Source: Candidatus Ozemibacter sibiricus (GTDB taxonomy: Bacteria > Muiribacteriota > Ozemobacteria > Ozemobacterales > Ozemobacteraceae). Taken from it: DNA of 64,000 bases. The position numbers and the translations under genes were made by a program. Positions 50,453 through 58,693 of the stretch are shown piece by piece. Location of the stretch: positions 1-64,000 of the forward strand of contig QOQW01000020.1 in the NCBI GenBank assembly GCA_003327425.1. Direction: 5' to 3'. Under the pieces are notes generated by a model. The model was not told the DNA's origin, made no database searches, and saw nothing but the letters and a program-made list of their open reading frames with translations. Each line of letters begins with the position of its first letter. Positions within the stretch are counted from its first letter, which is position 1.

Positions 50453-52320
50453 GGTTCTTCTCCTTGGTGGGTCTGGGCCGCGGACGCGGCGGGCCGGGCC
50501 TTTGGTCGGGACTGCTGCATCCGCTTCGCGGCGTTCTGCGGGTCGAAGAACGTCAGGCCTTCGCCGGAGGCAGCCGAGGACTCGCCGGTCTGGCCATAGA
50601 CATCGGCGGCTTTCTGGTAATCCTTGCGCTGGTAGTGGCAGTAGCCGAGCAGGGAACGGGCATCCTGGTTGTTGGGGTCGAGCGCCAGCAGCCGATTCAG
50701 GCTGACCTCGGCCTCGCCATGCCGCTCCTGCTGGACCTGCACCAACGCGAGATCCCACCAGATGGCAGGATCGTCAGGGTAGAGACGCGACAGGGCCTCG
50801 AAGTCGCGCAAGGCCAGGCTGTAGCGCTCGGCCGCCACGCGCCGTTTCGCTTCCTGGTAGCGAGGATCGTCGGCCAGCTTGCCGCGCGACGCGCCGGGCC
50901 TGGCCGACCGCGGGGCCGGGGCGGCGCTCGCGGCCGACGCCCCCGAGCCGGCGGCGCCAGGGGCGGCCGGGCCACCGGAGGCGGCCGCGGGACGGGGCGC
51001 TGCCCCGGGCTTCTGGAGCTGGGCGCGGGCGAAGGCGATCAGGCGTCGCACAGCCGGCCCCCGCGACGAGCGCGGGAAGGTCTGCAGAAAGGTTTCCCCC
51101 CATTCGACGACCGGTTTGTAGACTTTCAGGTAGGCCCGCAACCGGATCGCTTCATAGTAGGCTTCCTCGACATATTGGGAGGAGGGAAATTGCGTCAACA
51201 ACCGATCGTAGGTCTTGCAGGCCTCGAGATGCTCGCCGAAGCGAGCGGTCGCGCTGGCCATCCGGAACAGGAGGGTGTCGTTGTCGGGCGCCTCGGGGGA
51301 GCGCTGGAGGGCTTCCTGGGCCTGGAGGATCTCGCTGGCCAGGGCTTCCCGCTCGGCCTGGGTGGTCGGAGGGAAGCGGAGGAGATCGGCGGGGAACCCG
51401 ACGGGAGCAGGAGGCGGAGAGGACGGCGGCGCTCCGCGGCTCGGCGGGGCGATGGCCTTCGGCTCTTCCGCACGACCTGAAGCCTGCGAAGAGGCCGGAG
51501 CGGCAGCCACCCCAGCGGGGCCCGCCCCCGCCCCGCGCGTCGATCGCGTCGTTGGGGCGGGAACGGAGGCGGGAGCCGGCGCTTTCTCAGGAGCGGGCTC
51601 AGCGGTGGCGACCGCCTCATCATCTGCCCCGGTTTCGTCGGGCAGCGGGCCCCCCGCATCGGGCTCTTCATCGGGCAAGGGGTCGGGCCGCGACGACGCC
51701 GGGCGAGCGGGCGCGGCAGCCTTGGGAGCAGCAGACGTGGGAGCGGCGGCCGAAGGCGGCGGTGCCTTCACGGGCGAGGCGGCGCGGACCTGGGCGGCCT
51801 CTTCCGCGGAGATGTATTCCGAGGGCGGGGCGGACCGACGGTCGAGCGTGGCTTCCAGGAGGCGAGCCAGTTGGGCGAAGGAACTCCCCCGGTGCTGCCG
51901 GGCGATCTCCCGGCAGAGGCGGCGCGCCTCGTCGATCCGGCCCAGCCGCTCGAGGCTCTGCGCGAGCCGATAGCGAGCCTCGGCCCGCTCGTCGTCGGTG
52001 AGATCGGCCGACAGCAGCTCGGCATAGACGGCCCGGGCGGCTTCGGCCTGGCCGGCCTCGAGGAGGCAGTCGCCGAGCATGAACTGGGCCATCGTTCGCT
52101 GCGCCGCACGGGGCGCGGCTCCGACCGCCTGCTCGAGAGAGCGGATGGCATCGCTCAGTTGGCCGCGCGCGCGCCATTTGAGGGCTTCCCCCATCAGGTC
52201 GGTGGCGGTGCGGGACGTCTGGGCGACGACGACCGGGCCGCCCGCCAGGACCAGGAGCAGCGGCAGCCACCGCAGACGGGCCGGCCGGTGGCCCGACGAA
52301 CGAGGGGCAGCGCAGCTCAT
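50449..52320 (-). CDS. Exported TPR protein
   Basis: A 623-residue protein with a signal peptide (about residues 16-34, ending V-V-V-A-Q). TPR repeats occur at 40-140, 300-420 and 480-590 (AIRSLEQAVGAAPRAAQRTMAQF, TYDRLLTQFPSSQYVEEAYYEAI, EVSLNRLLALDPNNQDARSLLGY), separated by long Ala/Pro/Ser linkers. It should act in the periplasm as a scaffold. It starts nine bases after the dCache gene's end and is coupled by ATGA overlap to the next TPR gene. The final 30 residues are basic and Gln-rich. Confidence 0.8.
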   Translation of the reverse strand: MSCAAPRSSGHRPARLRWLPLLLVLAGGPVVVAQTSRTATDLMGEALKWRARGQLSDAIRSLEQAVGAAPRAAQRTMAQFMLGDCLLEAGQAEAARAVYAELLSADLTDDERAEARYRLAQSLERLGRIDEARRLCREIARQHRGSSFAQLARLLEATLDRRSAPPSEYISAEEAAQVRAASPVKAPPPSAAAPTSAAPKAAAPARPASSRPDPLPDEEPDAGGPLPDETGADDEAVATAEPAPEKAPAPASVPAPTTRSTRGAGAGPAGVAAAPASSQASGRAEEPKAIAPPSRGAPPSSPPPAPVGFPADLLRFPPTTQAEREALASEILQAQEALQRSPEAPDNDTLLFRMASATARFGEHLEACKTYDRLLTQFPSSQYVEEAYYEAIRLRAYLKVYKPVVEWGETFLQTFPRSSRGPAVRRLIAFARAQLQKPGAAPRPAAASGGPAAPGAAGSGASAASAAPAPRSARPGASRGKLADDPRYQEAKRRVAAERYSLALRDFEALSRLYPDDPAIWWDLALVQVQQERHGEAEVSLNRLLALDPNNQDARSLLGYCHYQRKDYQKAADVYGQTGESSAASGEGLTFFDPQNAAKRMQQSRPKARPAASAAQTHQGEEP

Positions 52321-52329
52321 GGCCAGGAC

Positions 52330-53748
52330 TCAGCCTCCGTATTCATCTTCCACCCATGCCAGGACCATGGTGGAGACATACAATAAGATGAAAAGGCCGC
52401 CGGCTGCAACTGCCACCGCCACCAGGATCGAAGCGAGGCCGGAGGGGAGGACCTCGGCGACCGGAGCCAGTACCAGCACGCCCCACCCCGGGAGACTGTT
52501 CTGGTCGAGGGTCTTCAGCGCCCGATACGCCACGAAATGCGGAATCCCGCCCACCCGCAGTTCTTCGACCCCTTCCTGGCCATGCAGGACGGCGGGAACG
52601 GCCGGATTGGCCCGGCTGGCGTTGGCCTGCGCGGCGATCAGGGAGAGCCGGGGATGGCCGATGATCACGCCTTCTTCGTCGACCACCATGAGGTGGGTGC
52701 CCTGGCCCAGGCGGGTTTTGCCGGCCAGATCGGCCAGGAAGGCCAGATCGACCTGGGCGGTCAGCAGGGCGAAGGGCTGGCGCTCCTGGTCGCGCAGCGG
52801 CACCGCCATCTGCCATAGCGGCCGCCCGAGCCCTTCGGCGAAGAGCACCGGCCCGGGATAGAAGGAACGGTTGGCCTGCGCCGCTCGCACCATCCAGCCG
52901 GTGAACAGATCGATCTCGTCGCCGATCTCGGTGACGCCGGCCAGGCGACGGCCTCGCAGATCGCGCACGGTCAACGACCGGATCAGATCGCGATCGCTCA
53001 GGCTGACCGCCAGTACCCGGTTGATTTCCGTCAGATCGGCGGGCTGCAGCGGCCCCGGGACCAGGGCGGCATCGAGCAGCCGGGCCGGGACCGCCAGCCC
53101 GGCCAGCAGCGACCGCATCGCCTCGGCCAGCCCTTCGCCCAGGGCGAGCTCGCCCCGCCGGGTCGATCCTCCGAAATCGAATACGGAAGAAGACCCCAGG
53201 CCACGATTCCCGGCTCTTCCCGTCAGCCAGCCGCCCAAACGACCGTCGAGGTCGTCCAGCCACGGCTCGGCGGCCGTCAGCAGGCCAAGATCATAGAACC
53301 AGCGACGCAGGCCGGCCAGACCGACGTCGACGGTCAGGCGCAGATCCTGGCGCAGCGCGTGGGTCAGCTCGCGCCAGGTCTGCCAGCCAGTTTCGCACCG
53401 CTCCGGCAGCTCGGCCGTCCAGGTCTCGAGCGCCGCCAGCCGATCGCTCAGCCACCCGGTGCGCCGGACCTGCCGCATCATCGGCAGGCGGGACAGCAGA
53501 CGCAGGGTATCGCGCGCCCCGAACAGGCCGCGAGCGATGCCGTCGGCGGCCACGGTCGCCAGCGCGCCCAGCCGCTGGCGCACGCCGGCGGCTCGCGCTT
53601 CGCGGTCCTGGCGGGCGAAATCGAGGCTCAGCCAGACGATGGCCAGAGCCAGCAGACCCGTGACGATCTGGACCACCACGACCGGCGACACGAGCCGCGT
53701 CGGCCCCAGCGCGGCCGGGGCGGTGGCGGCAGGTTTCAGCGCCGGCAT
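52330..53748 (-). CDS. dCache-like sensor protein with no cytosolic output domain
   Basis: A 472-residue protein with a membrane segment at about 24-44, a large extracytoplasmic region (about 45-435) resembling a double Cache ligand-binding domain (RDLRGRRLAGVTEIG, QMAVPLRDQERQPFALLTAQVDLAFLADL, LMVVDEEGVIIGHP), and a second membrane segment at about 440-463. It then ends within ten residues, so HAMP, kinase, cyclase or methyl-accepting domains are missing. It may pass its signal to the TPR proteins of the same operon or through membrane contacts. The ATG has GAGGTGAG ahead. Confidence 0.72.
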   Translation of the reverse strand: MPALKPAATAPAALGPTRLVSPVVVVQIVTGLLALAIVWLSLDFARQDREARAAGVRQRLGALATVAADGIARGLFGARDTLRLLSRLPMMRQVRRTGWLSDRLAALETWTAELPERCETGWQTWRELTHALRQDLRLTVDVGLAGLRRWFYDLGLLTAAEPWLDDLDGRLGGWLTGRAGNRGLGSSSVFDFGGSTRRGELALGEGLAEAMRSLLAGLAVPARLLDAALVPGPLQPADLTEINRVLAVSLSDRDLIRSLTVRDLRGRRLAGVTEIGDEIDLFTGWMVRAAQANRSFYPGPVLFAEGLGRPLWQMAVPLRDQERQPFALLTAQVDLAFLADLAGKTRLGQGTHLMVVDEEGVIIGHPRLSLIAAQANASRANPAVPAVLHGQEGVEELRVGGIPHFVAYRALKTLDQNSLPGWGVLVLAPVAEVLPSGLASILVAVAVAAGGLFILLYVSTMVLAWVEDEYGG

Positions 53749-53766
53749 GCGCTCACCTCTAAATGT

Positions 53767-53790
53767 TTCCCGCGGGAATGTCGATACATT
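53767..53790. promoter_or_regulatory. Adjacent palindromes in a divergent promoter region
   Basis: A perfect 12-bp palindrome TTCCCGCGGGAA (53767-53778) is followed at once by the inverted repeat AATGT-CGAT-ACATT (53777-53790). Both lie in the 89-base region between the divergent dCache and zinc-ribbon genes, where a regulator could control both. No clear -35/-10 pair was identified. Confidence 0.4.
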
Positions 53791-53837
53791 GACTAGGAAG
53801 GTTTACGAGACGTTCGAACCGCTGAGGAGGTGGAACC

Positions 53838-53969
53838 ATGTTGTGTCCGCAGTGCAGCGCCCCGATGGTGCAAAGGACCCATTCCGGCCGCAAATCCCCC
53901 TACTTCACCTTGAATTGCACCCATTGCAAGTTCGTCATCTTCTACCGAGGCCCCTTGTCGGAGGAGTAG
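53838..53969 (+). CDS. 43-residue zinc-ribbon protein
   Basis: A very short gene with a textbook ribosome binding site (GAGGAGG, seven bases before the ATG). The product has two C-x-x-C knuckles (CPQC near the start, CTHC near residue 27) around a basic, aromatic stretch, forming one complete zinc ribbon and little else. It is followed by a strong hairpin at 54012. Its role is unknown; ribbons this size usually bind nucleic acid or a larger protein. It is one of four zinc-ribbon proteins in the window. Confidence 0.7.
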   Translation: MLCPQCSAPMVQRTHSGRKSPYFTLNCTHCKFVIFYRGPLSEE

Positions 53970-54011
53970 GCTCCGCCCGCCGACCGCCCGGTTCCAGGAT
54001 CAGTGCTCGAC

Positions 54012-54037
54012 GCGGCCTTCTCGCCAGAGAAGGCCGC
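54012..54037 (+). terminator. Strong hairpin after the zinc-ribbon gene
   Basis: A perfect 11-bp stem, GCGGCCTTCTC with GAGAAGGCCGC, encloses a 4-base loop. Only a short mixed tail (TTCCATT) follows, so termination may be inefficient. It separates the zinc-ribbon gene from the convergent pepF. The rest of the gap 53970-54184 holds nothing recognisable. Confidence 0.55.
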
Positions 54038-54184
54038 TTCCATTCTGGCTAAGAATACAGGATTCAGGCCGTTATTTCAATGTACGGCGAGCCGACCTGA
54101 CCGTTTCCCTCCGGCTGCCTACCGCTGCTGCCGGCCGCACCAGCCAGGAGAAGAGGGCGAAGCAGACGGAGAACCGGCGAGCGA

Positions 54185-56041
54185 TCAGCGCTTCCGAGCT
54201 TTGGGGGCGACCGCGAGCTTGGCCGCCAGGCCCTCCGCCTCCTGGACCATCTCGGCGATCAGATCGATTCCTTTCTTCCAGAACGAGGGTTTCGAGATGT
54301 CGAGGCCCATCTTCCGGGTCAGGGCCTCGGGGCTCTCGCTGCCGCCCGCTGCCAGCAGATCGAGGTAACGAGGAACGAAGCTCTTGCCTTCCTGGCGGTA
54401 CAGGGCGTAGAGCGAGAGGACCAGCAGCTCGCCGAACGAATAGGCATAGCAGTAGAACGGCGTGTGGATGAAATGGCCGATGTAGCACCACCACGAGGCA
54501 TACCCGTCGGTCAGATGCACGCTGTCGCCGAACATGGCCTTGTTGCAGTCCATCCAGAACTTGCTGATCGCCTCGGCGGTGAGTTCCCCTTCCTGGCGGC
54601 GGGCCGCATGGACCTTCTGCTCGAAGCGGGTCATGCAGGCCTGCCGGAAGACGGTGGCGAAGGCATCTTCGATTTTGTTGCAGAGCAGGGCCAGCTTGAC
54701 CTTCGGGTCTTTCTGGGCCTCGAGCAGGCGATGGAAGGTCAGCATCTCGCCGAACACGCTGGCCGTCTCGGCGACGGTCAGCGGGGTATCGGCCTGCAGA
54801 TACCCCTGCTTGCGGGCGAGGTAGCCATGGACCCCGTGCCCGAGTTCGTGGGCGAGCGTGCTGACATCCCGCATCTTGTCGGTGAAGTTCATCAGGATAT
54901 AGGGGTGCAGATCGGTCGGTCCGCTGCAGCAGAAGGCGCCGCCCCGCTTGCCCGGCCGCAGTTCGGCATCGATCCAGTTCTTCTGGAAGAACTCATCGAC
55001 GATCTTGCCCAGCACCGGCGAAAACGCGTGGTAGGAAGCGCTGACCATGGCGCGGGCTTCCTTCCAGGCGCAGCGCGGCAGATCGCCCGAGATGGGCGCA
55101 TAGCGGTCGTAGTCGTAGAGGGTCTTCAGGCCCAGCAGCTTCCCTTTCAGGCGATAGTAGCGGGCCACCAGCGGATTGTGCTCGTCGCAGGTCGCGAGCA
55201 GGGCCTCGACCGTCTTGCGGTCGATCTCGTTCGACAGGTTGCGGCTGGCCATGGGGTCGGGATAGTGCCGCAGACGGTCCATGGTGGAGTGGTTCTGGAC
55301 CAGGTTGTTGAAGATGAAGGTCAGCGGCTTGAGCATCGTCTGGAACCCGGCGCTCAGCCCTTCGGCCGCCGCCTTGCGCACCTCGCGATCGGGATCGTAG
55401 AGCAGCGAGAGGGCTTCCTGCTCGGTGAGCTGGCGCGGCTTCTCCTTCCCTTTGCCTTTGACCGTGAAGCGGGCCGCGCCTTGCAACTCGTCGAACAACC
55501 GCATGAAGGCGCGGCTGCCGGTGTTCTCGAGCTCGTCGATGATCTTCTCCTCGGGCTCGCTCAGCAGGTGCGGCTTGTACCGGCGGGCCGCCTCGAGATA
55601 GTGCCGATAGCGCGCGCACGCCTTGTCGGCGATCAGCTTGGCGGCGAGCTTGTCGTCGGCGGCGCACCATTCCAGGGTGAAAAAGATGAGATGGCGGGAG
55701 ATCTCGGTCGAGCGCTGCTGCATCTGCTGCAGCAACCGCCCATAGGCCGGATTCTGGGTGTCGCTGGCGAAGAGAAGATGGGCATAGATGTGGGGCCGGT
55801 CGCGCGTGCTCAGGATGTCCTCGTATTCTTGCAGCAGCTTGACCAGACCGGCGCCGGTCGGGGCAGGTTTGCGCGCGAAGAACCCGCGGTATTTCCGCTC
55901 GAAGGCCTGGGCCCGCGACAGGGCCTCTTTCAGGTCCTTGTCGATCGCCGGATCTTTCTCGGATTTGTAATAGTCATTCAGATTCCAGCGAACACCAGCG
56001 GCGGAATTGGTTCCCGATGAGGAAGAAGAAGATTTGCTCAA
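54185..56041 (-). CDS. pepF: Oligoendopeptidase F (M3 family)
   Basis: A 618-residue zinc metallopeptidase that degrades short peptides in the cytosol. The zinc site reads T-L-A-H-E-L-G-H-G-V-H near residue 395, with the third ligand in ETASVFGEM about 30 residues later. Other M3 features include GRLLQQMQQRSTEIS and the closing HFIHTPFYCYAYSFGELLVLSLY. The start is a TTG at 56041, giving MSKSSSSSSG, with AGGGG upstream; no ATG fits better. It is a single gene with its own promoter. Confidence 0.93.
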   Translation of the reverse strand: MSKSSSSSSGTNSAAGVRWNLNDYYKSEKDPAIDKDLKEALSRAQAFERKYRGFFARKPAPTGAGLVKLLQEYEDILSTRDRPHIYAHLLFASDTQNPAYGRLLQQMQQRSTEISRHLIFFTLEWCAADDKLAAKLIADKACARYRHYLEAARRYKPHLLSEPEEKIIDELENTGSRAFMRLFDELQGAARFTVKGKGKEKPRQLTEQEALSLLYDPDREVRKAAAEGLSAGFQTMLKPLTFIFNNLVQNHSTMDRLRHYPDPMASRNLSNEIDRKTVEALLATCDEHNPLVARYYRLKGKLLGLKTLYDYDRYAPISGDLPRCAWKEARAMVSASYHAFSPVLGKIVDEFFQKNWIDAELRPGKRGGAFCCSGPTDLHPYILMNFTDKMRDVSTLAHELGHGVHGYLARKQGYLQADTPLTVAETASVFGEMLTFHRLLEAQKDPKVKLALLCNKIEDAFATVFRQACMTRFEQKVHAARRQEGELTAEAISKFWMDCNKAMFGDSVHLTDGYASWWCYIGHFIHTPFYCYAYSFGELLVLSLYALYRQEGKSFVPRYLDLLAAGGSESPEALTRKMGLDISKPSFWKKGIDLIAEMVQEAEGLAAKLAVAPKARKR

Positions 56042-56098
56042 AGTTTGCCCCTGCCTTTCAATAAAAAGTGGGAATGGGAGAGTTCCATGATCACTTCC

Positions 56099-56127
56099 AG
56101 AATGAAGGAAGCCTTCTCCTGTGTCAA
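56099..56127 (-). promoter_or_regulatory. Promoter of pepF
   Basis: On the minus strand TTGACA (56127-56122) is a perfect -35 box, with CATTCT (56104-56099) 17 bases on. Transcription would begin near 56092. The leader of about 50 bases contains a 16-codon frame starting ATG at about 56088 whose TGA overlaps the TTG start of pepF, possibly a coupling leader. The rest of the gap 56042-56291 shows nothing. Confidence 0.55.
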
Positions 56128-56291
56128 CCCGCAGAGATCGGATGCCCAGGAATGCTCGCTCACCCGTCTAAGACCGGCTTCGGGGTGTCGATGCATCGAG
56201 CGGGTCGTCGGCGACGGCTCGCTCCGTTGCTCCGTCGTCGGCCGCAACGGAAGGCCCCGGGCCGCCCTGGAACCGTGGGCGTCGTGACCGA

Positions 56292-57329
56292 TCAGCGCAG
56301 CGGGCGGGCCGCCAGCCGGAAATACGTCACCAGGCGATCGAGGCCAGGCAGATAGCGGGTGGCCAGCGCATCGACCTTCACCTGCTCGTACCACCCGCTG
56401 TCCTGCAGTTCCCGCACGAAGCGAGACACCGCCTTGGGATCGGCCGCCGCCCCCTGGAAATGCCAGCAGGGGCTCCCATCGGGATCGGTGGTCCCTCGCA
56501 GCTCCTGCAACCAGATGGTGGTCGTGGCGGTCCCCGGCGGGGCCAGCCATCCCCGCTCGAACCGCGGAACGTCGAGGAGCTGATCGAGCGCCCCCCGCCA
56601 CGCCCCATCGGGATCCCAGGGCGAATGCGTCCCGGGCTGGAAATCCCCATGGTGGCCGACCTGGCGAGCTTCGGCTTCAGCTTCTTCCGCCTTCCGCCGC
56701 GGAGGAACGAAGAAGGGGAAGAATCGTACCAGCAGATACCGTCGACCATCGGGATCGATGTCGGGCGTAAGCGAGAGAGAGAATTCCCGGGTGAGGTCGA
56801 ACCGCAGCCCGGAGGCCTGGAAATCCCTGAGCTGGTCGACGAAGGTGAGCGCTTCCCGTTCGTCGAACACATGCAATTCGACCGGAAAGGGGCGTTCCCA
56901 GAGGGAGAACGACTCGATCCCCGGTTCCGGACGCCCTTCGAACAGGGCGACATTGAACCGGGTGCGCCAGGTCCGGGTCCGCGGCGCATCGCGGCGTTCG
57001 AAGACCACGATCGCCTGGTTCTCGCGAGGATAGACCGACATGTCGATTTCATGGAACTCGTACAGACGCCGCACGGTCTCGAGCAGGGTCGACCAGGAAT
57101 TCAGTTCGTATTCGAGAAGGAAGGGATACCATCGACCGTTGCGAAAGCCGCGGCTCCCCACGAAGCGGGGCATGGTATGACGGCGATAGGTCCCCTGCTC
57201 GGGCGGGACGAGGGTGGCGATCAGCAGTTCCAGATACTCGAGCTGCTGCAGATCTTTGGCTGGGACAGGCTGGGCCAGATGCCCGATCAACCCGACCAGG
57301 GCCAACGCCACGAGGGCCAGCCGTCGCAT
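56292..57329 (-). CDS. Exported protein with PilN-like C-terminal domain
   Basis: A 345-residue protein with a signal peptide (residues 1-23, ending P-V-P-A). The last 80 residues (IWLQELRGT, WHFQGAAADPKAVSRFVRELQDSGWYEQVKV, LVTYFRL) match the C-terminal fold of PilN, the type IV pilus alignment protein. The N-terminal 230 residues are unassigned and strand/helix mixed. PilN normally has an N-terminal membrane anchor and cytosolic tail, absent here. The ATG at 57329 is preceded by AGAGAGG. A link to pilus-type machinery is inferred only. Confidence 0.55.
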   Translation of the reverse strand: MRRLALVALALVGLIGHLAQPVPAKDLQQLEYLELLIATLVPPEQGTYRRHTMPRFVGSRGFRNGRWYPFLLEYELNSWSTLLETVRRLYEFHEIDMSVYPRENQAIVVFERRDAPRTRTWRTRFNVALFEGRPEPGIESFSLWERPFPVELHVFDEREALTFVDQLRDFQASGLRFDLTREFSLSLTPDIDPDGRRYLLVRFFPFFVPPRRKAEEAEAEARQVGHHGDFQPGTHSPWDPDGAWRGALDQLLDVPRFERGWLAPPGTATTTIWLQELRGTTDPDGSPCWHFQGAAADPKAVSRFVRELQDSGWYEQVKVDALATRYLPGLDRLVTYFRLAARPLR

Positions 57330-57436
57330 GCCCAACCTCTCTTCCAGATGCTCAGGTGCCGCCATCCTACCACAACGGCGCCTCTGATCGCACGAGCGAT
57401 CGACCGCTTGTCGCATCTCCCACCTTACGGAAGAGC

Positions 57437-58654
57437 ATGGGGCAGCACCTGCCGATTGGACGAGCCCCAGGCCGAAGTGGTACACCTGACCCTGTGACGA
57501 CTTCCATCCGGATTCCCCTGACTGACGGCACGCGAGCAGGAGTGCTCCTGCTGGCCGACATCGAAGGCAGTTCGGAATGCCACGACCGGGCCGGCGCGCG
57601 CCTGTTGTCTCGCGCCTGGGCCCAGGCCTGCCTCGGCCTGACCGACGATGTGGCGGCCGTGGCCAGGCGCCTGCTGGAAGAGGGAACGAGCCCCTTGACC
57701 ATCTACGATTTCCACCGCACGGGGTTCAATCTCCTGCCCGAACGACTGCCGGCCGGCACCCGCCTCTTCCTGCGGCAGGGATATCGCCTGGGCCCCCTTC
57801 CCGGTCTCGGTCGCCTGCCGCCGGGAACCGCCTCGCTGGTGATGCTGGGCATGCATGCCGCCTCGGGCACCCCAGGGTTCCTGGCCCATACTTTGACGTC
57901 GCGCTTCCGGGAAATCCGCTTCCGGGGGCATCTGCTCACCGAGGCCGAGCTGTTCGCGGGCGCGGCCGGCACCCGGGGGCTGGCCCCGCGCTTCTTCTCG
58001 GGGTGCGAGGAAGCCTGCCGCCAGGCCGCCGCGACCATTCCCGGCCTGGTCACCTTCCCCGTCCCCAAACCGCTCACCGCGCTCGAACCGACCACCCCAC
58101 CCGGCGAGACCGCCCCGACCGCAGCCTCCACCGAAGCTCCAACCGACGCTCCCACCGCCGCGACCGCCGTTCAGCCTCTCGCGGCGCCGCTCTTCGCGAC
58201 GCCGACCGGCATGCCGGCCGCGCCGATGCACGCCCAGACGACTTTCCCGCCGGTCGCTTCCCGATCCTCGACAGCGCCCGTGACTGCAGATCTGGCCCGC
58301 TGGCGAGCCACTCTGGCCGAGGCCGTGATCGACAGCCTCCGACGGTGGCCCCCACCGCCGCCGTTCATCGTCGAAGGCTCCTGCTCGGCCGAGGTCGTGT
58401 TCGGTTCCTCCCGCGAAGCCGCCCGCCATGCCGCGCCCTGGGGGTTTCCCCGGCGAGGAGCGGTGGTCACCATCACCGGGAACGACTTCCTGGCCTTCTA
58501 TTGGAACCTTGTCCGGCTGGCCTATTTCACCCCGCTGGCCTTCGCCGCCCGCCGGCTGAGCCTGCGTCTGGGCGCCCTGGTCGGCCGCCTCACCCTCGAC
58601 TGGGTTCGCCGCCAGGCCCTGCCCGACGAGCGCTTGCACCGAGTCGGGCTTTGA
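57437..58654 (+). CDS. M55-family D-aminopeptidase (DppA-like)
   Basis: A 405-residue zinc peptidase related to Bacillus DppA, which cleaves D-Ala-containing dipeptides from cell-wall turnover. All active-site positions can be traced: A-D-I-E-G (Asp and Glu ligands), D-F-H in the second strand, L-G-M-H-A-A-S-G-T-P-G-F-L-A-H (ligand His and nucleophile-site His) and L-T-E-A-E-L with a Glu. A Pro/Thr/Ala linker of about 85 residues interrupts the C-terminal half, making the protein longer than DppA (about 275). The start at 57437 has GGAAGAG; a GTG at 57494 is possible. No dpp transporter is adjacent. Confidence 0.82.
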   Translation: MGQHLPIGRAPGRSGTPDPVTTSIRIPLTDGTRAGVLLLADIEGSSECHDRAGARLLSRAWAQACLGLTDDVAAVARRLLEEGTSPLTIYDFHRTGFNLLPERLPAGTRLFLRQGYRLGPLPGLGRLPPGTASLVMLGMHAASGTPGFLAHTLTSRFREIRFRGHLLTEAELFAGAAGTRGLAPRFFSGCEEACRQAAATIPGLVTFPVPKPLTALEPTTPPGETAPTAASTEAPTDAPTAATAVQPLAAPLFATPTGMPAAPMHAQTTFPPVASRSSTAPVTADLARWRATLAEAVIDSLRRWPPPPPFIVEGSCSAEVVFGSSREAARHAAPWGFPRRGAVVTITGNDFLAFYWNLVRLAYFTPLAFAARRLSLRLGALVGRLTLDWVRRQALPDERLHRVGL

Positions 58655-58693
58655 TCTACTCTGGGGCGGAGACGGAAGGAGCCAGGCAACAGC

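Noticed and set aside
53812-53820. GTTCGAAC as a LexA-type box
   Set aside because: Known LexA boxes need a spaced inverted repeat; an isolated 8-base palindrome near a non-repair gene is not enough.
56045-56287. An 80-codon plus-strand frame upstream of the PilN-like gene end
   Set aside because: No ribosome binding site, no domain and no conserved composition. It overlaps the pepF promoter on the other strand.
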